A DNA stretch of 64,000 nucleotides from Kryptolebias marmoratus. Taxonomy: Eukaryota; Chordata; Actinopteri; Cyprinodontiformes; Rivulidae. Positions 36,075 through 48,689 of this stretch are shown here, one piece after another. The translations under genes and the position numbers were made by a program. The stretch is taken from NCBI RefSeq assembly GCF_001649575.2, contig NC_051439.1, forward strand, positions 4,083,152-4,147,151, in the 5' to 3' direction. Below the pieces are notes generated by a model, which saw only the letters and a program-made list of their open reading frames with translations, searched no databases and was not told where the DNA came from. How positions within the stretch are numbered: the first letter of the stretch is position 1; every line of letters starts with the position of its first letter.

Positions 36075-36730
36075 TCAGTTATGGAGGCAACAGGTGCAGG
36101 ATGGAAACCCAGACATCCTTCTTCCCAGCGACACTCTCCAGTTCCTCCTGGGGGATCCTAAGGTGTTCCCAGACCAGAGAGGATACATAATCCCTCCAGA
36201 GAGTTCTGGGTCTGCCCAGAGTTTCCTCCCAGTAGGATGTGTCTGGAAAAACTCCAAAGGGAGGCATCCAGGAGGCAACCTAACCAGTTGCCTGAACCTC
36301 CTCAGTTGCTCCTTTCTATGAAGAGGAGTAGCAGGTTTACTCTGATGTCAACCCTGATGACAGAGCTCCTCACCTTATTGCTAAGGCTGAGCCCAGCCAC
36401 CTTACTCAGGAAGTCCATTACAGCTGCTTGTATCCAGGATCTTCTTCTCTTAGTCACGATCCATATCCCATGGCTATATGTGAGGGATGCAGTGTTGACC
36501 AGTAAATTAAGAGCTTTGTCTTTCAGCTCAGCTTATTCTTCACCACAGCAGACCAGAGCAGCACCCTCATTGCTGCAGACGAGGCTTCGGTCTGTTGTTT
36601 CATTTCCCGCTCCATCCTGTCGTCGCTTGAGGACAAGACTCCCAAATACTTGAATGCCTCCACTTGAGGCAGAGACTCATTCCTAACCTGGATGGAGCAT
36701 TCCACCTTTTTCCGGTTGAGAACCATAACC
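36075..36730 (-). pseudogene. LINE ORF2 remnant (C-terminal reverse-transcriptase region)
   Basis: Non-LTR retrotransposons copy their RNA at a nicked target with an ORF2 endonuclease/reverse transcriptase and are usually 5'-truncated. Minus-strand translation gives, from 36726 downwards, a stretch with VEAFKYLGVLSSSDDRMER and AMRVLLWSAVVK. After frame changes, near 36267-36079, it gives LWRDYVSSLVWEHL, IPQEELESVAG and VWVSILHLLPP. These are well-known C-terminal phrases of a fish LINE. The frame is broken at least twice between the two blocks and the catalytic YxDD part is absent. The clade is not assigned here. No 3' tail was identified with confidence. Confidence 0.85.
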
Positions 36731-37039
36731 TCAGACTGTACAAATCATTAGAGGGGAAAACCAAAGTTGCCATTCCATACGTTTCCAAAAAACAACTTCA
36801 AACAGAGGTCTTAATGGACAGCAACAATTAGAAATAATGCAAACAACTGGATTTCTTTTTTGATTTTTGACATTTTGCTTCTCATCTGAGGAGTGCTCTC
36901 TATTCAAAACAAAAAGGTGCAGCTTTCCAAGCTTATAAATTTACTGCAGCCTTCATGACTGAGAATTGTATTCCAGCAGTTAGAAAAGAAAACCACAGAA
37001 AAAACCAGGCTCTAGTTTTCACTGTGAACTTAGCATTCA

Positions 37040-37300
37040 GTCTGAATGCTGAAAACTTTGGTAAACTTTTTAAAGAAGTTGTAATTCAATTGTAAAGTTA
37101 AAACAGTCATAAGAAAAGCTAAACAGAAGCTAAAAAGCCAAAAAATACCAAACTGTAGCTAAAAGCTAAAACTAGGAAAACAGTAACTAATAATTAAAAT
37201 GAGCAAAACACTAGCCAAAAGCTAAAATCTAAAGCTAGCAAAATACTAGCTAAATGCTAATATTAGCAAAAGAGTAGATAAAAGCCATAAAGTGAAGCAA
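37040..37300. repeat. GCTAAAA-rich degenerate repeat tract
   Basis: AGCTAAAAGCTAAAACTAG, AAACACTAGCCAAAAGCTAA and GCAAAATACTAGCTAAATGC show a loose 7-10 base periodicity. It looks like the inverted relative of 830-1010. Confidence 0.6.
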
Positions 37301-37660
37301 GTATAATAGAGTAAATTTGATGTATGAATGGTAAATTAGCTGAAAGGTTGCTGAAGTAGGGACAGTCTGAAACACTGGCAGAATAAACTACAAACAAAAC
37401 AAAACAAAACAAAAAAATACAATCATGTGAATGCTGACTTAACATTAACACAAATATGAAATGGTTCTTAATGGTAGGGTTAGTAGTGAGTATAATCCAT
37501 AGTAAGGTAGTTACTTTCATAGTTTTATTTTCAAAAATCAAAACATCTGTGTAAGCTGATAAAAGAGGACAATGTGGGGCTGCATCAACTGTTTTATTTT
37601 AGAAACTTGCTCAATATTTCCCATAAGCCTTTAAGAAGACTTAAATTTGTATAAATACCC

Positions 37661-38036
37661 ATTTAAAAGGAACAGAACATAATTCAATCTAGTATGGTTA
37701 AGTTTTGAACTCACTCTGTGACTGAAGCATTTGGAAAATAATGTTAAAAGAAAAGTGAAAGCATCACCTAGCATTTGCTGAAATGTTAGGTGAGAAGTCT
37801 AGATAAATGTCATTTTAATGGTCACCCAGTTTTGTGATTATTGCTGTTTTTAGCTCCAGAAAATATATTAAATATAATTAATATTATTACAGGATATTAT
37901 TATTATTATTTATGCATGATTGTGCAGTAGTAGTTCTTGTCAAAGGGATAAATCCAAATCCCCCCACCAATCTTAATACCTAAACGCACCAACACCTATT
38001 TCCATATTTTTGGTGAACTGTTCCTTTAAAAAGTTC
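37661..38036. mobile_element. Candidate MITE with short inverted ends
   Basis: The left end TTTAAAAGGAACAG and the right end CTGTTCCTTTAAAAAG are near-perfect inverses 376 bases apart. The interior is AT-rich and non-coding. A target duplication was not resolved. Short inverted ends alone are weak evidence. Confidence 0.4.
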
Positions 38037-38871
38037 TTTCTTTTACTTATTATGACTCATTTACTTTCTCAGTCACTCATTAACATGCTCTAAATCTTCT
38101 CTTTTCTCTGTGGGACATGATAAGACCTGTGTTTCTTTAGAATGCCTCAGAGCACTGAGCTTTGACTTCTCCAGCCTTCCCTGCTCCTCTCCGCCCAAAT
38201 ATTGACCCCATCAGCTGGCCCACTGTGTCCCTTATCCTAACACCCACACCCTCGGGGGCTACCCGAGGTGGAAAATATCCCACCCTGACAGAACCTCTCA
38301 GATGTAAACATGAGTGACAAATGGGCTGCTATATCAGTTATCAGGTGATGGCATGAAAGACAATAGAGGGCAGACAAAACAACGCATCTACCATCAACAT
38401 AAAGAAGGCTCGTTTTTTCTAAAGAAGAATCTACTTTGGTTTCAGCACTCATAGCAATTTTTTTTTATTTTTTTCCACTCAAACATCCCATCTATGCTGC
38501 AGAGATTCTTATACAACAGAATCAGCGCTCTGTGGCTCACAAAAGGGACATGTTTTGGTGTGCTGACTGAGGACAAAGACGTCAGGCACAAGAGTGCTTG
38601 TTGTTGTGAAATGAAGGAAGTCCCCACTTATGAGAAGGGAAGTCAGAGGTGAAGTAGAACTTGACTGGAACCAGCTGAAACAGGCTGCTGTCTGTGGCTA
38701 GCCAATATACGTAGTTTTAGCAGAAAGTTCAGAACTCTTCGGACTAAATAAAAAAGTTTATACTTTTCCTTTAGGAATCACTAATAGCAACATACAGTGT
38801 TTAGGTTTTCTGTTTGTATAAGAAAAGAGGTAGAAAAGATTTAATCAGAGAGCTGAAATCTATGATTTATT
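38037..38871. other. Unique sequence, no gene recognised
   Basis: No repeat ends or domains seen. The segment 38120-38250 is GC-richer and complex, but has no supported open frame. Confidence 0.35.
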
Positions 38872-39360
38872 AAAGGCCTAGCATTCCTAGAAGGAATGCA
38901 TATAGCCGGTCAACCAGGTTGACTTCAAACTTAATCAGTTGAAGATGTACAACCAATACTTACTTTCTAGGAATTTCATTAAAATCTGTTCAGTTGTTCA
39001 TGAAATATTTTGCTAACATACAGACAGAGTTGACTCCAAGTAGTTCATGGCAAAATCTTCTACAAAGATCTGATGCAATCTGTTTGTTCCTAAAATCTGT
39101 GTAGGGGATCAGTCTCAGCTACAATCACACCAGATTTGAGTTCAGTATTTGTTAAATTAACAAAGGTTTAGGTTTTTATAAGGTTATTGTACTGTGGCAG
39201 CCATCTTAAATCAGGTTGACTTCAAAAGTTATTCAGTTGTAGTTGTAGAGCCAATGAATACTTTTTGCAAGGTTTGTTAAAACTCGATCAGTGGTTCAAG
39301 AGATATTTTGCTAAAAGACAGACACAAACACATGCACATACACTCATGGGCAAAACATAC
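38872..39360 (-). repeat. Family A repeat, dimer with a collapsed first unit
   Basis: It opens with AAAGGCCTAGCATTCC, and GAAGGAATGCATAT completes the right palindrome. It then jumps directly to the GGTTGACTTCAAAC region, skipping most of the right half. The link is GCTAACATACAGACAGAG then TTGACTCCAAGTAGTTCATGGC. The second unit has GTGGCAGCCATCTTAAATC and AAGAGATATTTTGCTAAAAG. It ends with GGGCAAAACAT near the left-end text. Confidence 0.87.
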
Positions 39361-39977
39361 CCCAGCGTGTAACTTTAAAAGTCAAAGCTATCTTGGCTGT
39401 GGTCCTTTAGATGTATGATAAGCAAAGATCCAGCCCACAGCCCCCCTCCCCCATCCATCTCCAACTTATCAAGGTGATGACAGGGGAAAGAAGAGACAAA
39501 CGTACGTGTTGGAGTGAAAGGGGGCACTGGTGCTGCGTGCCACGAGATCCCCACAGATATTTAAAACGGTGTTTCTGACGTGGTATCATCCTGAATGTAC
39601 TGTCCAGAGCTTTACTCCCCCACTTTTCCACACTCACTAAACTCTATCAGCCACCTTTCTCTCGGTTTTCAGCAGCTGCCCTGAAGAGACCTGAAACTGG
39701 AGACGCAGTCAGCAGGAGTGAACCTCCAACCACCTCTTTATCTCCACTCCCTACCCTTTGTCAGCTCATGTTGTGGAGTGGCATGGTGAGCTGCGACACC
39801 TAACAGATTCCTCATGAAGCTCCTCGGGGAACAGCAATAGCTTGTGTAACTTTCTGTGTGAGGGAGGCTTTGTGAGTACGGTTTACGGTCTGAAATCTCT
39901 TTCTTTTCCTTTATAACTCAGTCTGAGTTAAGTTGTATACGTTTACTTATCTCAAAATATGAAAAGAAATGTTTGAA
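39361..39977. other. No recognised feature
   Basis: Non-repetitive, GC-richer block. No domain is visible in the open frames. Confidence 0.4.
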
Positions 39978-40775
39978 TAAAAGGTCTAGCATTTCTTGAA
40001 GGAAACAAAATGGCTTTAACTCAGTCAATTTTACTGATTTTCAGGATTTAAAACTGTTTGTCGTAAATTAATAACTCACACAAGATCTCATGATATTGCA
40101 TGAGATTTTTTGTACAATATTTTTGGGGGGTTTGACCTAAACAGCTATATCTCTTTTTTTTTTTTCTCAACATAAGATGATCTTCATCTAAGGCTCTGTT
40201 TACACATGAACAATCTCCAAGAAACATTAAAGGTTTTCTGGTGCTGATTGAAGGAAAGTTACACATTTACACAGTAATCTTGTGCCTGTTGAATCCGCTG
40301 TAGTTTCCTTTCTAGGTCACTAGCTGGAGCTGTGATTTTTGTATTTCAGCGAAAACACTTCCGTCTTTGCAGCTTGAAACCAGTTAAATCTAAAATGATG
40401 AATACACATACCTTTGTTTGGATCGACAGTGAGGTTGGGTTGCTGCTACACATTGAAGTAGCACAAATAATACTCTGCTATCCACCATTGTTACTGTTGT
40501 TGATCTACTTGTTCAAGCGCAGAAGAAATGTTGATTGCAGCTGTTCATAGTGCAAATGTGCGATTTCACACCAATGCTGAGCATCTCCTTAAACTTCCAC
40601 TCTAATATCTGAGTTCAAACGGTTTCAAGGTCAGAGAACCGGATCACTAATGTTGTGTACATGAACGACCGAATCGCAACAAAAATGTTGTGGTTGCACT
40701 TAAAAACAGGGACTAAAACTCTGGCATTAAAAGCAGTGCGCAATAGGCATTCCTTAAAGGAACGCTGGGCCTTTA
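39978..40775 (+). repeat. Family A repeat, two outer parts around an unrelated segment
   Basis: Begins with the inverse of a right end (AAAGGTCTAGCATTTCTTGA), then plus-oriented GGCTTTAACTCAGTCAATTT, TCTCATGATATTGCATGAGA and ACATAAGATGATCTTC until about 40200. The family resumes at about 40710 with ACTAAAACTCTGGCATTAAA and a right palindrome GGCATTCCTTAAAGGAACGC. The 500 bases between are not family A. They were either inserted there or separate two independent fragments. Confidence 0.75.
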
Positions 40776-41239
40776 AATATATATTGCTTTCATCTTGTTC
40801 TCAGTTATATATTACATCTTACCTCATATGAGAATCAAGATAACATTTGGATATAAAAGAATTAATTATCTACCTAAATTTACCAAATGTCACCCTTGAA
40901 AGTTGGCACCTGAAGACTTTGGATGAGGAAATACTGCTTGAAGTCGGTGCTAATGTTGTTCTGTGTCTGTTAGATGTGTAAATAGGAAACCGTTTGCTAA
41001 TGTGTTTGCTCAGTCATTCTGATTATGTCTCACTCTTGAGTTCATACGTTGTTGTGCTGGTCCTAATTTGAAATGTATTATTTGTAACTGTTGCTCAATG
41101 CTTGGACTAGTCATACTAGACTAATAATGAAAAACTGTCAAAATGAGCTGAACATATCGAAAACTTGACATAAAAAGTGTCAGAATGTTTTTGTATATAT
41201 CCCAAGAAGTAACCAAAGGAATGTTCAAATGAAGACATG
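40776..41239. other. No recognised feature
   Basis: AT-rich spacer between two family A copies. Confidence 0.45.
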
Positions 41240-41700
41240 ACATTCCTTGAAGGAATACATATTGCCCACCACCTTTCAGGACAGAGTTTAAAACTAAGAT
41301 CATCTTGTGATGAGAAATTATCCATTTTTGGTCAAACCTTGTATATGATGTATATGATCTCATGCAAGATCTTGCAAGAGCAGCTCTCATAATATGTGGA
41401 AAATAACACTTAGCTACTACCACATAAAAATTTAGCTCAATATCTGTTAAACTATAGCCATTTGTGTGTTTTCTAAGGTTGCTTAGATGTGGCCACTACC
41501 TTGAATGAGTGCAACTCATTAACTCCAAAAGTTAATCAGTTGTAGACATACATTCATTGATTACTTGATGAGTGTTTCAAAAAATTCTATCCAGTGGTTC
41601 ATCATACATTTTGCTCTTGACAGACAAACACAGACATACACACACATACAGGGAAAACATAATTGCCCTATCGCCTATAGTGGTTGGTGATAAAAGGCCA
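41240..41700 (-). repeat. Family A repeat, near-complete monomer
   Basis: Right palindrome CATTCCTTGAAGGAATAC at about 41240-41258. Then ATTGCCCACCACCTTTCAGG, TGATGAGAAATTATCC, TTTAGCTCAATATCTGTTAA and TTAATCAGTTGTAGACATAC. Left hairpin text is GCCCTATCGCCTATAGTGG plus GGTGATAAAAGGCC. It is a good full-length single-unit copy on the minus strand. Confidence 0.9.
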
Positions 41701-42299
41701 TTTATATTTAATTGAAAAATGTTAGTTTTTTAAATTTCTTAAAAAGATAATTTACACAAAAAATACCCCAAAAAGTTAACTGACTGTGTTTGTCTAATGT
41801 CATTTGTCATCATCAGTGTATTTACACACTTCACAAATGGCCATAAGGTAATTTTTCTTCTTTGTGGTTTCCTTCTTACCGATTTTTTTCAGTCCTCTCC
41901 ATGGGTGGAGTTGTCCCAGAGGGATGCTATTGCTGAATCCTAAATGGGCAAAGGAGATAACTGAGCTAAGTGACAGACTGTCAGAGGCGATACATCGATA
42001 GACAATGTGCTCACTGAGAAGCTCAGTGGTCTTCTTGCTAACAACGGCTCCACTAGTGACGTTTTTTTGCTCTCAATAGGAGCCACCTATAATTTGTGCC
42101 ACTCATTATCAGAGCTTGNNNNNNNNNNNNNNNNNNNNNNNNNNNNNNNNNNNNNNNNNNNCTAACAAGGCTGTCTGTCTATACCAATGGTCTTCAAATA
42201 AAATTCACTAAGGTCCGTCTACAGAAACTTTTCTCTCGCAAAGATCCAAAATCTGTGTGTGTGTATACGCAGATTTTTAAATTCTCTTTAAGTGTCTGT
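41701..42299. other. Unresolved sequence with a 43-base gap
   Basis: N at 42119-42161. The flanks show no domain, and the frame that runs through the N is not meaningful. Confidence 0.5.
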
Positions 42300-42680
42300 A
42301 AAGGTTAAAAAAGCTGTATCCCTTAAGATAAATGATTGTTGATCTTAAAATGAATTACCATAAATGCAGGATAAGCTTTGATGTCCTAAATGAATTCCCA
42401 TAAAAAGCTGGGCTGCTTAAATTAAATAACTGTATATTGTTAAAACAAAAAAGCTGTGCCCCCTAAGATAAATAACGGTAAATACAGAAAAAGCTCAGCC
42501 ACCTAAAATGAATTACCGTGAATGTGGGAAAAGCTGTACAATGTAAAATAAATGATCACAAATGTGAGAAAAGCTGCACCTCATAAAATTAATTACTTTA
42601 AATGTAGGAAAAACAACATTCCCTAAAATAAATCCCTATAAATTGTAGAAAAGCTCCACCATCTAAAATAACATTTTATA
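42300..42680 (+). repeat. 40-bp minisatellite
   Basis: Unit of the form AAGCTGCACCCCCTAAAATA, AATTACCGTAAATGTAGGAA. Unit starts (AAGCT or its mutated form) are at 42451, 42491, 42531, 42571, 42611 and 42651, exactly 40 apart. Upstream units at 42311, 42372 and 42405 are out of strict phase through small indels. About nine units, roughly 70-80% alike by eye. Confidence 0.9.
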
Positions 42681-42689
42681 TACAAAACG

Positions 42690-43320
42690 CGCAACTCGCC
42701 CTATTTTTCCACATGGGTGGTTCCACTTCAAGCTCAGGTCCTCCACCAGAGACCTGGGAGCTTGAGGGTTCTGCTCAGTATCTTAGCTGTTCCTGGGACT
42801 GCACTCTTCTGCGTAGAGATCTCTCTGATTCTTCCTGGAATCTACTAGAGCCACTCTTAGAGTTTGGGAGTCACATCACTGAGTGCTCCAATGACCACTG
42901 GTACAACTGAGGCCGTCACTTTCCACAACTTCTCTATTTGCTTTTTCAGCCCTTCATATTTCTTCAGCCTCTCATGCCCCTTCCTCGTGATGTTTGTCAC
43001 TTGGGATTGTTACATCTATCACCACTGCTTTCTTATGTATCTTGTCAACAACCACATGGTCCGGTTGGTTAGCCATCACCTGTTTGTCAGTCTGGATCTG
43101 GAAGTCCCACAGTATCTTAACCCTGCCAATCTCCACCACCTTAGATGGAGTCTCCCACTTTGACTGTGGGACTTCCAGACCTTACAGATGTTCCTGTACA
43201 CTATTCCAGCCACTTGGTTATGGTGTTCCATGTATGATTTGCCTACCTGCAGCTTACATACTGCTATTATGTGCTGGACTGTTCCAGGGGCATCTTCACA
43301 CAGCATGCTTCTAATTTCAT
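42690..43320 (-). pseudogene. LINE remnant with C-terminal zinc knuckle and nuclease region (R2/R4-like, possibly Rex6-type)
   Basis: On the minus strand the frame from 43306 down gives CEDAPGTVQHIIAVC (part of a C..H..C zinc-binding knuckle), then VGKSYMEHHNQVAGIVYRN. Further downstream phases carry text corresponding to a PD-(D/E)xK-type endonuclease segment, in which GGTTGGTTAGCCATCACC on the plus strand encodes part of the ..ANQPD.. phrase. Elements of the R2/R4 group place such a nuclease after the reverse transcriptase, and Rex6 is the known fish member. The reverse transcriptase is missing and the frame is broken. The group assignment is from memory of motif order. A 3' UTR may run into the 40-bp minisatellite just downstream on this strand. 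Confidence 0.7.
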
Positions 43321-46300
43321 TTTATTGAAATTAAACCACTAAGAGGCCAAGATAAAACCTCATTTGGGTTTAGATCTGGACCAGGGTCCACCATTTGAGG
43401 ACCCCTAGACCTTATCATTGTGTGTGTGTTTTGCAAAAAAAAAATCATTTCACCTTGCTGGGGTTTTTAAGATACAACTGGTCAAAGTACAACTGGAGAA
43501 GAATCTGACTCAGAGCTGACTGAGGCTTGTAAAACTTTTGTTTGGAATTAAAAAGGGCCAAAGGATTAAACTGGACAAATTTTATAACTTTCTGTAGTTT
43601 TTTTTCCAAGGCCAAATACTGATCATAGCCAGCAACATTTCAGCTTTTCCCAGCTGTCTGTGCTCCAGACCTTTACATAACCAGAGTTGCGAAAGAATGC
43701 ATGTCTTGAAAAACACTGTGCAAATATGAAATGTGTCTATTACTGGGAGAGATTTCAGCAGTCTGATCTTTAAGAGTTGCCTGGAGAGCAATTAAATCAG
43801 AAGACACAGTGGATGTCCTGTGGCAGACCAGCTGAATGAAGATCAATTGCTTGAAGATAGAGGAGACTTATTTTGGGCAGAACCCAGATAGACACAGGCC
43901 TTTTGTGTTATAGATGAGATGGAGAGATACTGAGCCTGGGTGAATTCATGTTGTTTATGCTGAGTTGGTGTGTAGATGTCTGTGTACGAACAGTGTCTGT
44001 GTGTATTAGAATGTGCACATATATTTCTGCGCATGTGGGGTTTCAGTTGCAGGGTTACTATGTGCAATAATCAGTTCTGGCTTTTTGTCTGCAGAAGAAA
44101 GCAGCTCACTGTCTTTATGCAGTCCTGACTATGAGGTCTCGCCTGGTCTGGCTCGAAACTGGGCTTGCATGACTGGAGCGCAATATCTCTGCAGTCTGAA
44201 GAAAAGACTTGTTCCCAGCTGTTTGTTCAGCTGGCTCACCAGCAGGGACACCAGGGACCCAAACCCACCCCTCATAAGTCCAGTCAGACACCTCTGCCGC
44301 TGCTCCCACCCAGGTCACCAACCTCCTGACCCCCTTACCCCAAGGGTTATTTGCTCCCAGGCCATCGTTTAAGAAGGTTGTTTTGTTCAGCCCTGATTTG
44401 GTCCAGAGTCTCCGCTTCAGCTCTTGTCATCAGTGCCATTGATCTGCTCTAAATGAGCTGATTAGGGGGGCCTGCAGTTTGTCCTGTTGAGTGGGCTGGC
44501 CTAAGCAGGGCAGAGCATGGCAGGATCTGGAGGGGGTTATGAGGATAAGGGACAGGGGTCAGAGTGCGCACAGAGCAAACACAGTTGGGCATTCATGTTC
44601 AAAAACGCAACATGAAATTAGTGGTTGTTTGAGGAGCATTTGATCAAGCCTGCTTGGTTGTGTTAGCTATGTCAGTTCCAACCATGCTGGCTTTGAAAAT
44701 CATTCAACACTTAAATCAGTGTTGTTTTTGGCCCCGTCCTCTTTAATTTTTAATCATGAACACAGTATAGTCCTGTCCCTTTTTGAGTTGGGAGGCTTCT
44801 TTTACTTCATACATGAATCATTTCTCAATTCTAGACATATGAAAATAGGAAAAACAATGTTGTCACTACCAAAACAGCTAGTAATGATAATCATTAGCTT
44901 ATACTGCCAGTGGTGAGGTTGGATCATGTTTCCAGCACAAAATAATAGCTTCAGAGTTCATCTTAAACCAGACCAAGACCACTTCCTCAAAACTTTGCTT
45001 GTTTTGAGACACAAATACGAAATCTGTGTCCACATGGGATAAATAAATCATTTCAGTGGGTAAACAAACTGGAGTCTTATTCAACCCTATCAAACAACCG
45101 AGGTTTGAAAACAGTGCAAATGAGAACAGGGCTGTAGAATTTCCCAGAATGGTGGTGGCTCGACATAGACATCCCAACCAAAGTTCAAATCTCCAATGCA
45201 CAGTTCTCCATGCATGTGTGTTTGGTTTTTCCTGTGTTTATCAGCCAAGGGGGCTTATAATTACAGCCTTAGTGTAATCTAATACTCCCACCACTCCCTG
45301 TATAAACTGAGAGTCCTGCCTCTTCTGGGTCAGAGATTATGAACGAGACCCTGCTGAATGAGCTGCACATTACTTGGAGACATCCGTAACACTTGTCAAG
45401 GAAAAACGTCAATAATATTAGAGGTTAGAGGTTTGTCTAAGACTCTGTGATAAGAGGACAGGCCAGGTTAATGACAGACAAGGAGGGGCTACCTTCAATC
45501 ACTAACAATTTGTCACGGAAGCATAAACAGAGAAGCAGTAATTGGAAATAATGAAGAGTATTATATATCAGTGTAATATGGAGACATTGTGCACATGCGT
45601 AGATAGAGGCTTTCTTCACATATCTGATCTGCAAAGGCTTAGAAGCTACAATGACGCTTTTGTTTTCTTGCTTGTTTACTGCAAGTTGATATTTTCCACA
45701 GTTTAAATTGTTTTTTGGTACAAAAACCTTTCTTTCAATGATATCGTGCAAATGCCAAAAGTATTAAAAGTATGTCAAGTCACTGAACTCTGGATATGTA
45801 GCCGTCTTTTCTTGACAGAGTTCTTTCTCTTGTTTTATTTATTTTTTTTTTTTTTTAAGCTACATGCTGACCCCATGCTATGCTGTGCCACAGGTCAAAG
45901 TTTACAGGGTTAGGGGCGGGCACTGTCTCCTCACATCCGTCTTCAGTCATTAGAGGTCTGGAAGTACTCACTGACCAGACCTCCTCCTCTTCCTTCTACA
46001 AACTATCTGTCCATTTCTGATAAACAGCTACATCAGAAGAGAAGTTTTAGCTGTGTCAACACAGAGCTGCCAGATGAGATCCACCAGTGAGAAGCTCTTT
46101 CCGGTAAACAACATCCACTCAATGTAAGATATTATTCCTGTAGTGAAAAAAAGATTGAATTAAAGAGATAAGCCATAATTATTTTTCGGTGGAATTTGCT
46201 GATTTCGGGCTAAGAACGCAAAACTTATATAACAGAGAAGAAATGACAGTAATATGGGTAATTTAGCATATATTGTTTAGGAAATTTCCTTATAGTTTTT

Positions 46301-46724
46301 TGTTTAGCACAGAGCCTCATATTACACCTCTTTCTATTCTTTGGCTCAGACCCTACCTACCACCCAACATGTGATCAGTGATCAGAAAAGTCAAATTTGT
46401 GGAGTCAGTTTTTCTTTTCGCTTACAAAGACCTCATCAAACATGTTAGATTTAATCAGTCTGACAAAAAAAAGACACTGAAAACCACATTGCTGGTGCAT
46501 ATTTGATTGTTTCATCTGCAAAGCTTGTTTTTGTATGCATTAATCACTTTTTTTGTGAGTTTTGGGTGTCACATGTAGAAGTAGAATAGTCCTCCAGTAA
46601 TCAAATAGTTGGTTCAATATAAGCTTCTCCAGATCAAAAGTCAATTCTTCACTGAGGAAGTTATGGATCTCAACGATTCCTGAGATATCTAAATGTGTAT
46701 GATTAAAAAGTCATTTAAAACTAA
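43321..46724. other. Unique sequence, no gene recognised
   Basis: The longest repeat-poor part of the window (3.4 kb). The frame at 44013-44372 on the plus strand and its minus shadow show no domain. A splice-like CTTTTTGTCTGCAG at about 44083-44096 precedes the frame, but no partner exon or homology supports it. Confidence 0.35.
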
Positions 46725-47345
46725 ATGACCTATCATTCCTTGAAGAAGTGGATATAACTTTTATGCCAGACTTTTCACCTAAGATCATTTTGTGTTGAGA
46801 AATGACATAGTTGAAGCTGTTTTGGTCAAACCTTGTAATTAGTTTTATGCGCACATGTGTGATATTGTGAGACCTGTTGGTTCACAAAGTATATGTTGGG
46901 GATGACTCTTGGCTTGTACCACAACAAATTTTAGCTTGATATCTGTAAAATTATAGCTATTTTTGCATTGGCAAAGGTTGATTAGCTGTGGTGACCATCT
47001 TCAACTGGACTGACAATTTGCTAAGAGAAAAATCTGACTCCAATACTTGTTGGCAAAGTTTTAAACAAAGATTTTGTGTGATCTGTTAGCACCGACAGTC
47101 AGAGTTGTGGAGGACTCTCAGCTTCTACCACACTAAAATTTACCACAATTTTAGCTCAATATCTTAAAGTTGACTGAGCTATTGACATTTTTGTATTTTA
47201 TAAGGTCAGCTGGCTGTGGCAGCTATTGTGAATTTGGTTCTGAAAGTTTCTTTAAAATTTGTCCAGTGGTTCTTAACATATTTTGATAACATGACATATT
47301 TTGCTATTCGCCTACCTTTTGAGGGGCTGGCAGAAATGATAAAGT
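46725..47345 (-). repeat. Family A repeat, dimer
   Basis: Right part: ATCATTCCTTGAAGAAGTGG, GTTTTGGTCAAACCTTG, GTTGGGGATGACTCTTGGC. Unit boundary: ATCTGACTCCAATACTTGTTGGC. Unit 2: GGACTCTCAGCTTCTACCAC, GGTCAGCTGGCTGTGGCAGC, TGTCCAGTGGTTCTTAACAT. It ends near CTATTCGCCTACCTTTTGAG, a degraded left hairpin. Confidence 0.86.
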
Positions 47346-48689
47346 ACTGTTTGTGCTTCTAAATCGAGTGATAAATTAGGCTAGATAAGTACTTGACTGT
47401 TCACTTATTTAATTTACATGTTCATTATTGTAACTGCAGCCATTAGTGGTTTTAACCCTATTTTCACTGGATTAAACCAAACAGATCTGAATAGGGGGGA
47501 AATCCCCTTTACATGAAATTTCAGATGTCTATTTAATAATATAATTTTGAGAGATATTGACTCTCCTTGTCATTTTGAAACAGTCACCAGTTTTTCCACT
47601 TCTATGTAAACTTGTTGCACCTATAGACAGTGACATGTTTTATAGTAACATCTATTGTGATAGCTGTTGGAAAAAGATTAATTTTAAGTTCTGTTCTCTA
47701 AATTACAGAGCAGACCTCCAAACCCACCTAACATTAACTTTATCTTGATGTCCCATGTAATTTATTTGGTGAGTTAAGATCATTCTTATCATGTGGTTCT
47801 CACTATAAAGAACAGACTGATTGGTAATCTAAAATTCAAGAAAATGGCCTGTAGAGATGCATTAAACTTAGTAAAAAACTAGACTAAACTATAGAGAATC
47901 AGACACTTGACCAAACCCGAGCAGACACAGAGGATGGTCCCTCTTCCTCTTCCTCCCTGGGGTTCGTTATTAGAACAATGTCATCATTGTAGCGACATTA
48001 GCAAATCTATGATGACGTTTGGGACGGAGAAGAGAGCGGGAGTGAAGACAGGAATGAGATGGAGAGAAAGTGAAAGATGCTTTAACAGAGATGCAGCAGT
48101 TGCGGAGAAAGCCTTAAGCAACGGGTTGGCTGAACTCACCGTGAACCCTGGCAGATTTATTTTCTCCGGAGCCTGTTGCTTGCTCAAAGGGGGCCAGATT
48201 TACATGCCTCTCCCTGGACTGCTATGAAGCTCAGCCCAGGGAGATGATGATGGGATGAGTGAGCTATAGAGGACAGGATGAAGGCTTAACACAGGTTATG
48301 GAGGTGACAGGGGTGGGAGGCATTATTTGCTGTTTCAACAATCTGCCCTTAAGTTTTGCGTGTCCTGGTGGAGCATTCCAACTCGCCAACTTGTTATCCT
48401 AATTAGAAACAGTCGTCCCATTAACTGTGGTGTTTCATTTAAAACTAAATCGTTCTTATTGACAGGGTTTGTGTGAGCCGATGGATCTCCGCTCTCACAG
48501 CTCACTCCCTCCACCTCCCGTGGTAACATATGTTTGTTTTTTGTTCTCAGTAACATGAACGTTATGTAATTTTTACCCAGTATCTGGTTAATCCAAACAT
48601 TGACTATTGCAGTTGCACATAGAAACATGGATGTTTATAGAAACAAATAGAGGTGTCCTGAGCAAGTCAGCATGATCTTCCTGTGAAAA
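47346..48689. other. Unique sequence, possible conserved non-coding blocks
   Basis: No repeats recognised. The blocks at 48150-48250 and 48390-48480 have complex, evenly composed text. No domain appears in the plus frame at 47907-48227 or in its minus counterpart. Confidence 0.3.

Noticed and set aside
36237..36653. 138-codon plus-strand frame
   Set aside because: It is the antisense shadow of the LINE ORF2 remnant read on the minus strand.
42300..42680. CRISPR-like array (regular 40-bp spacing)
   Set aside because: All parts of the unit are related between copies. It is a minisatellite.
44013..44372. 119-codon frame preceded by a splice-acceptor-like pyrimidine tract and CAG
   Set aside because: Splice-like sites are common by chance. 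No homology, no partner exon, and a similar-length frame runs on the opposite strand.
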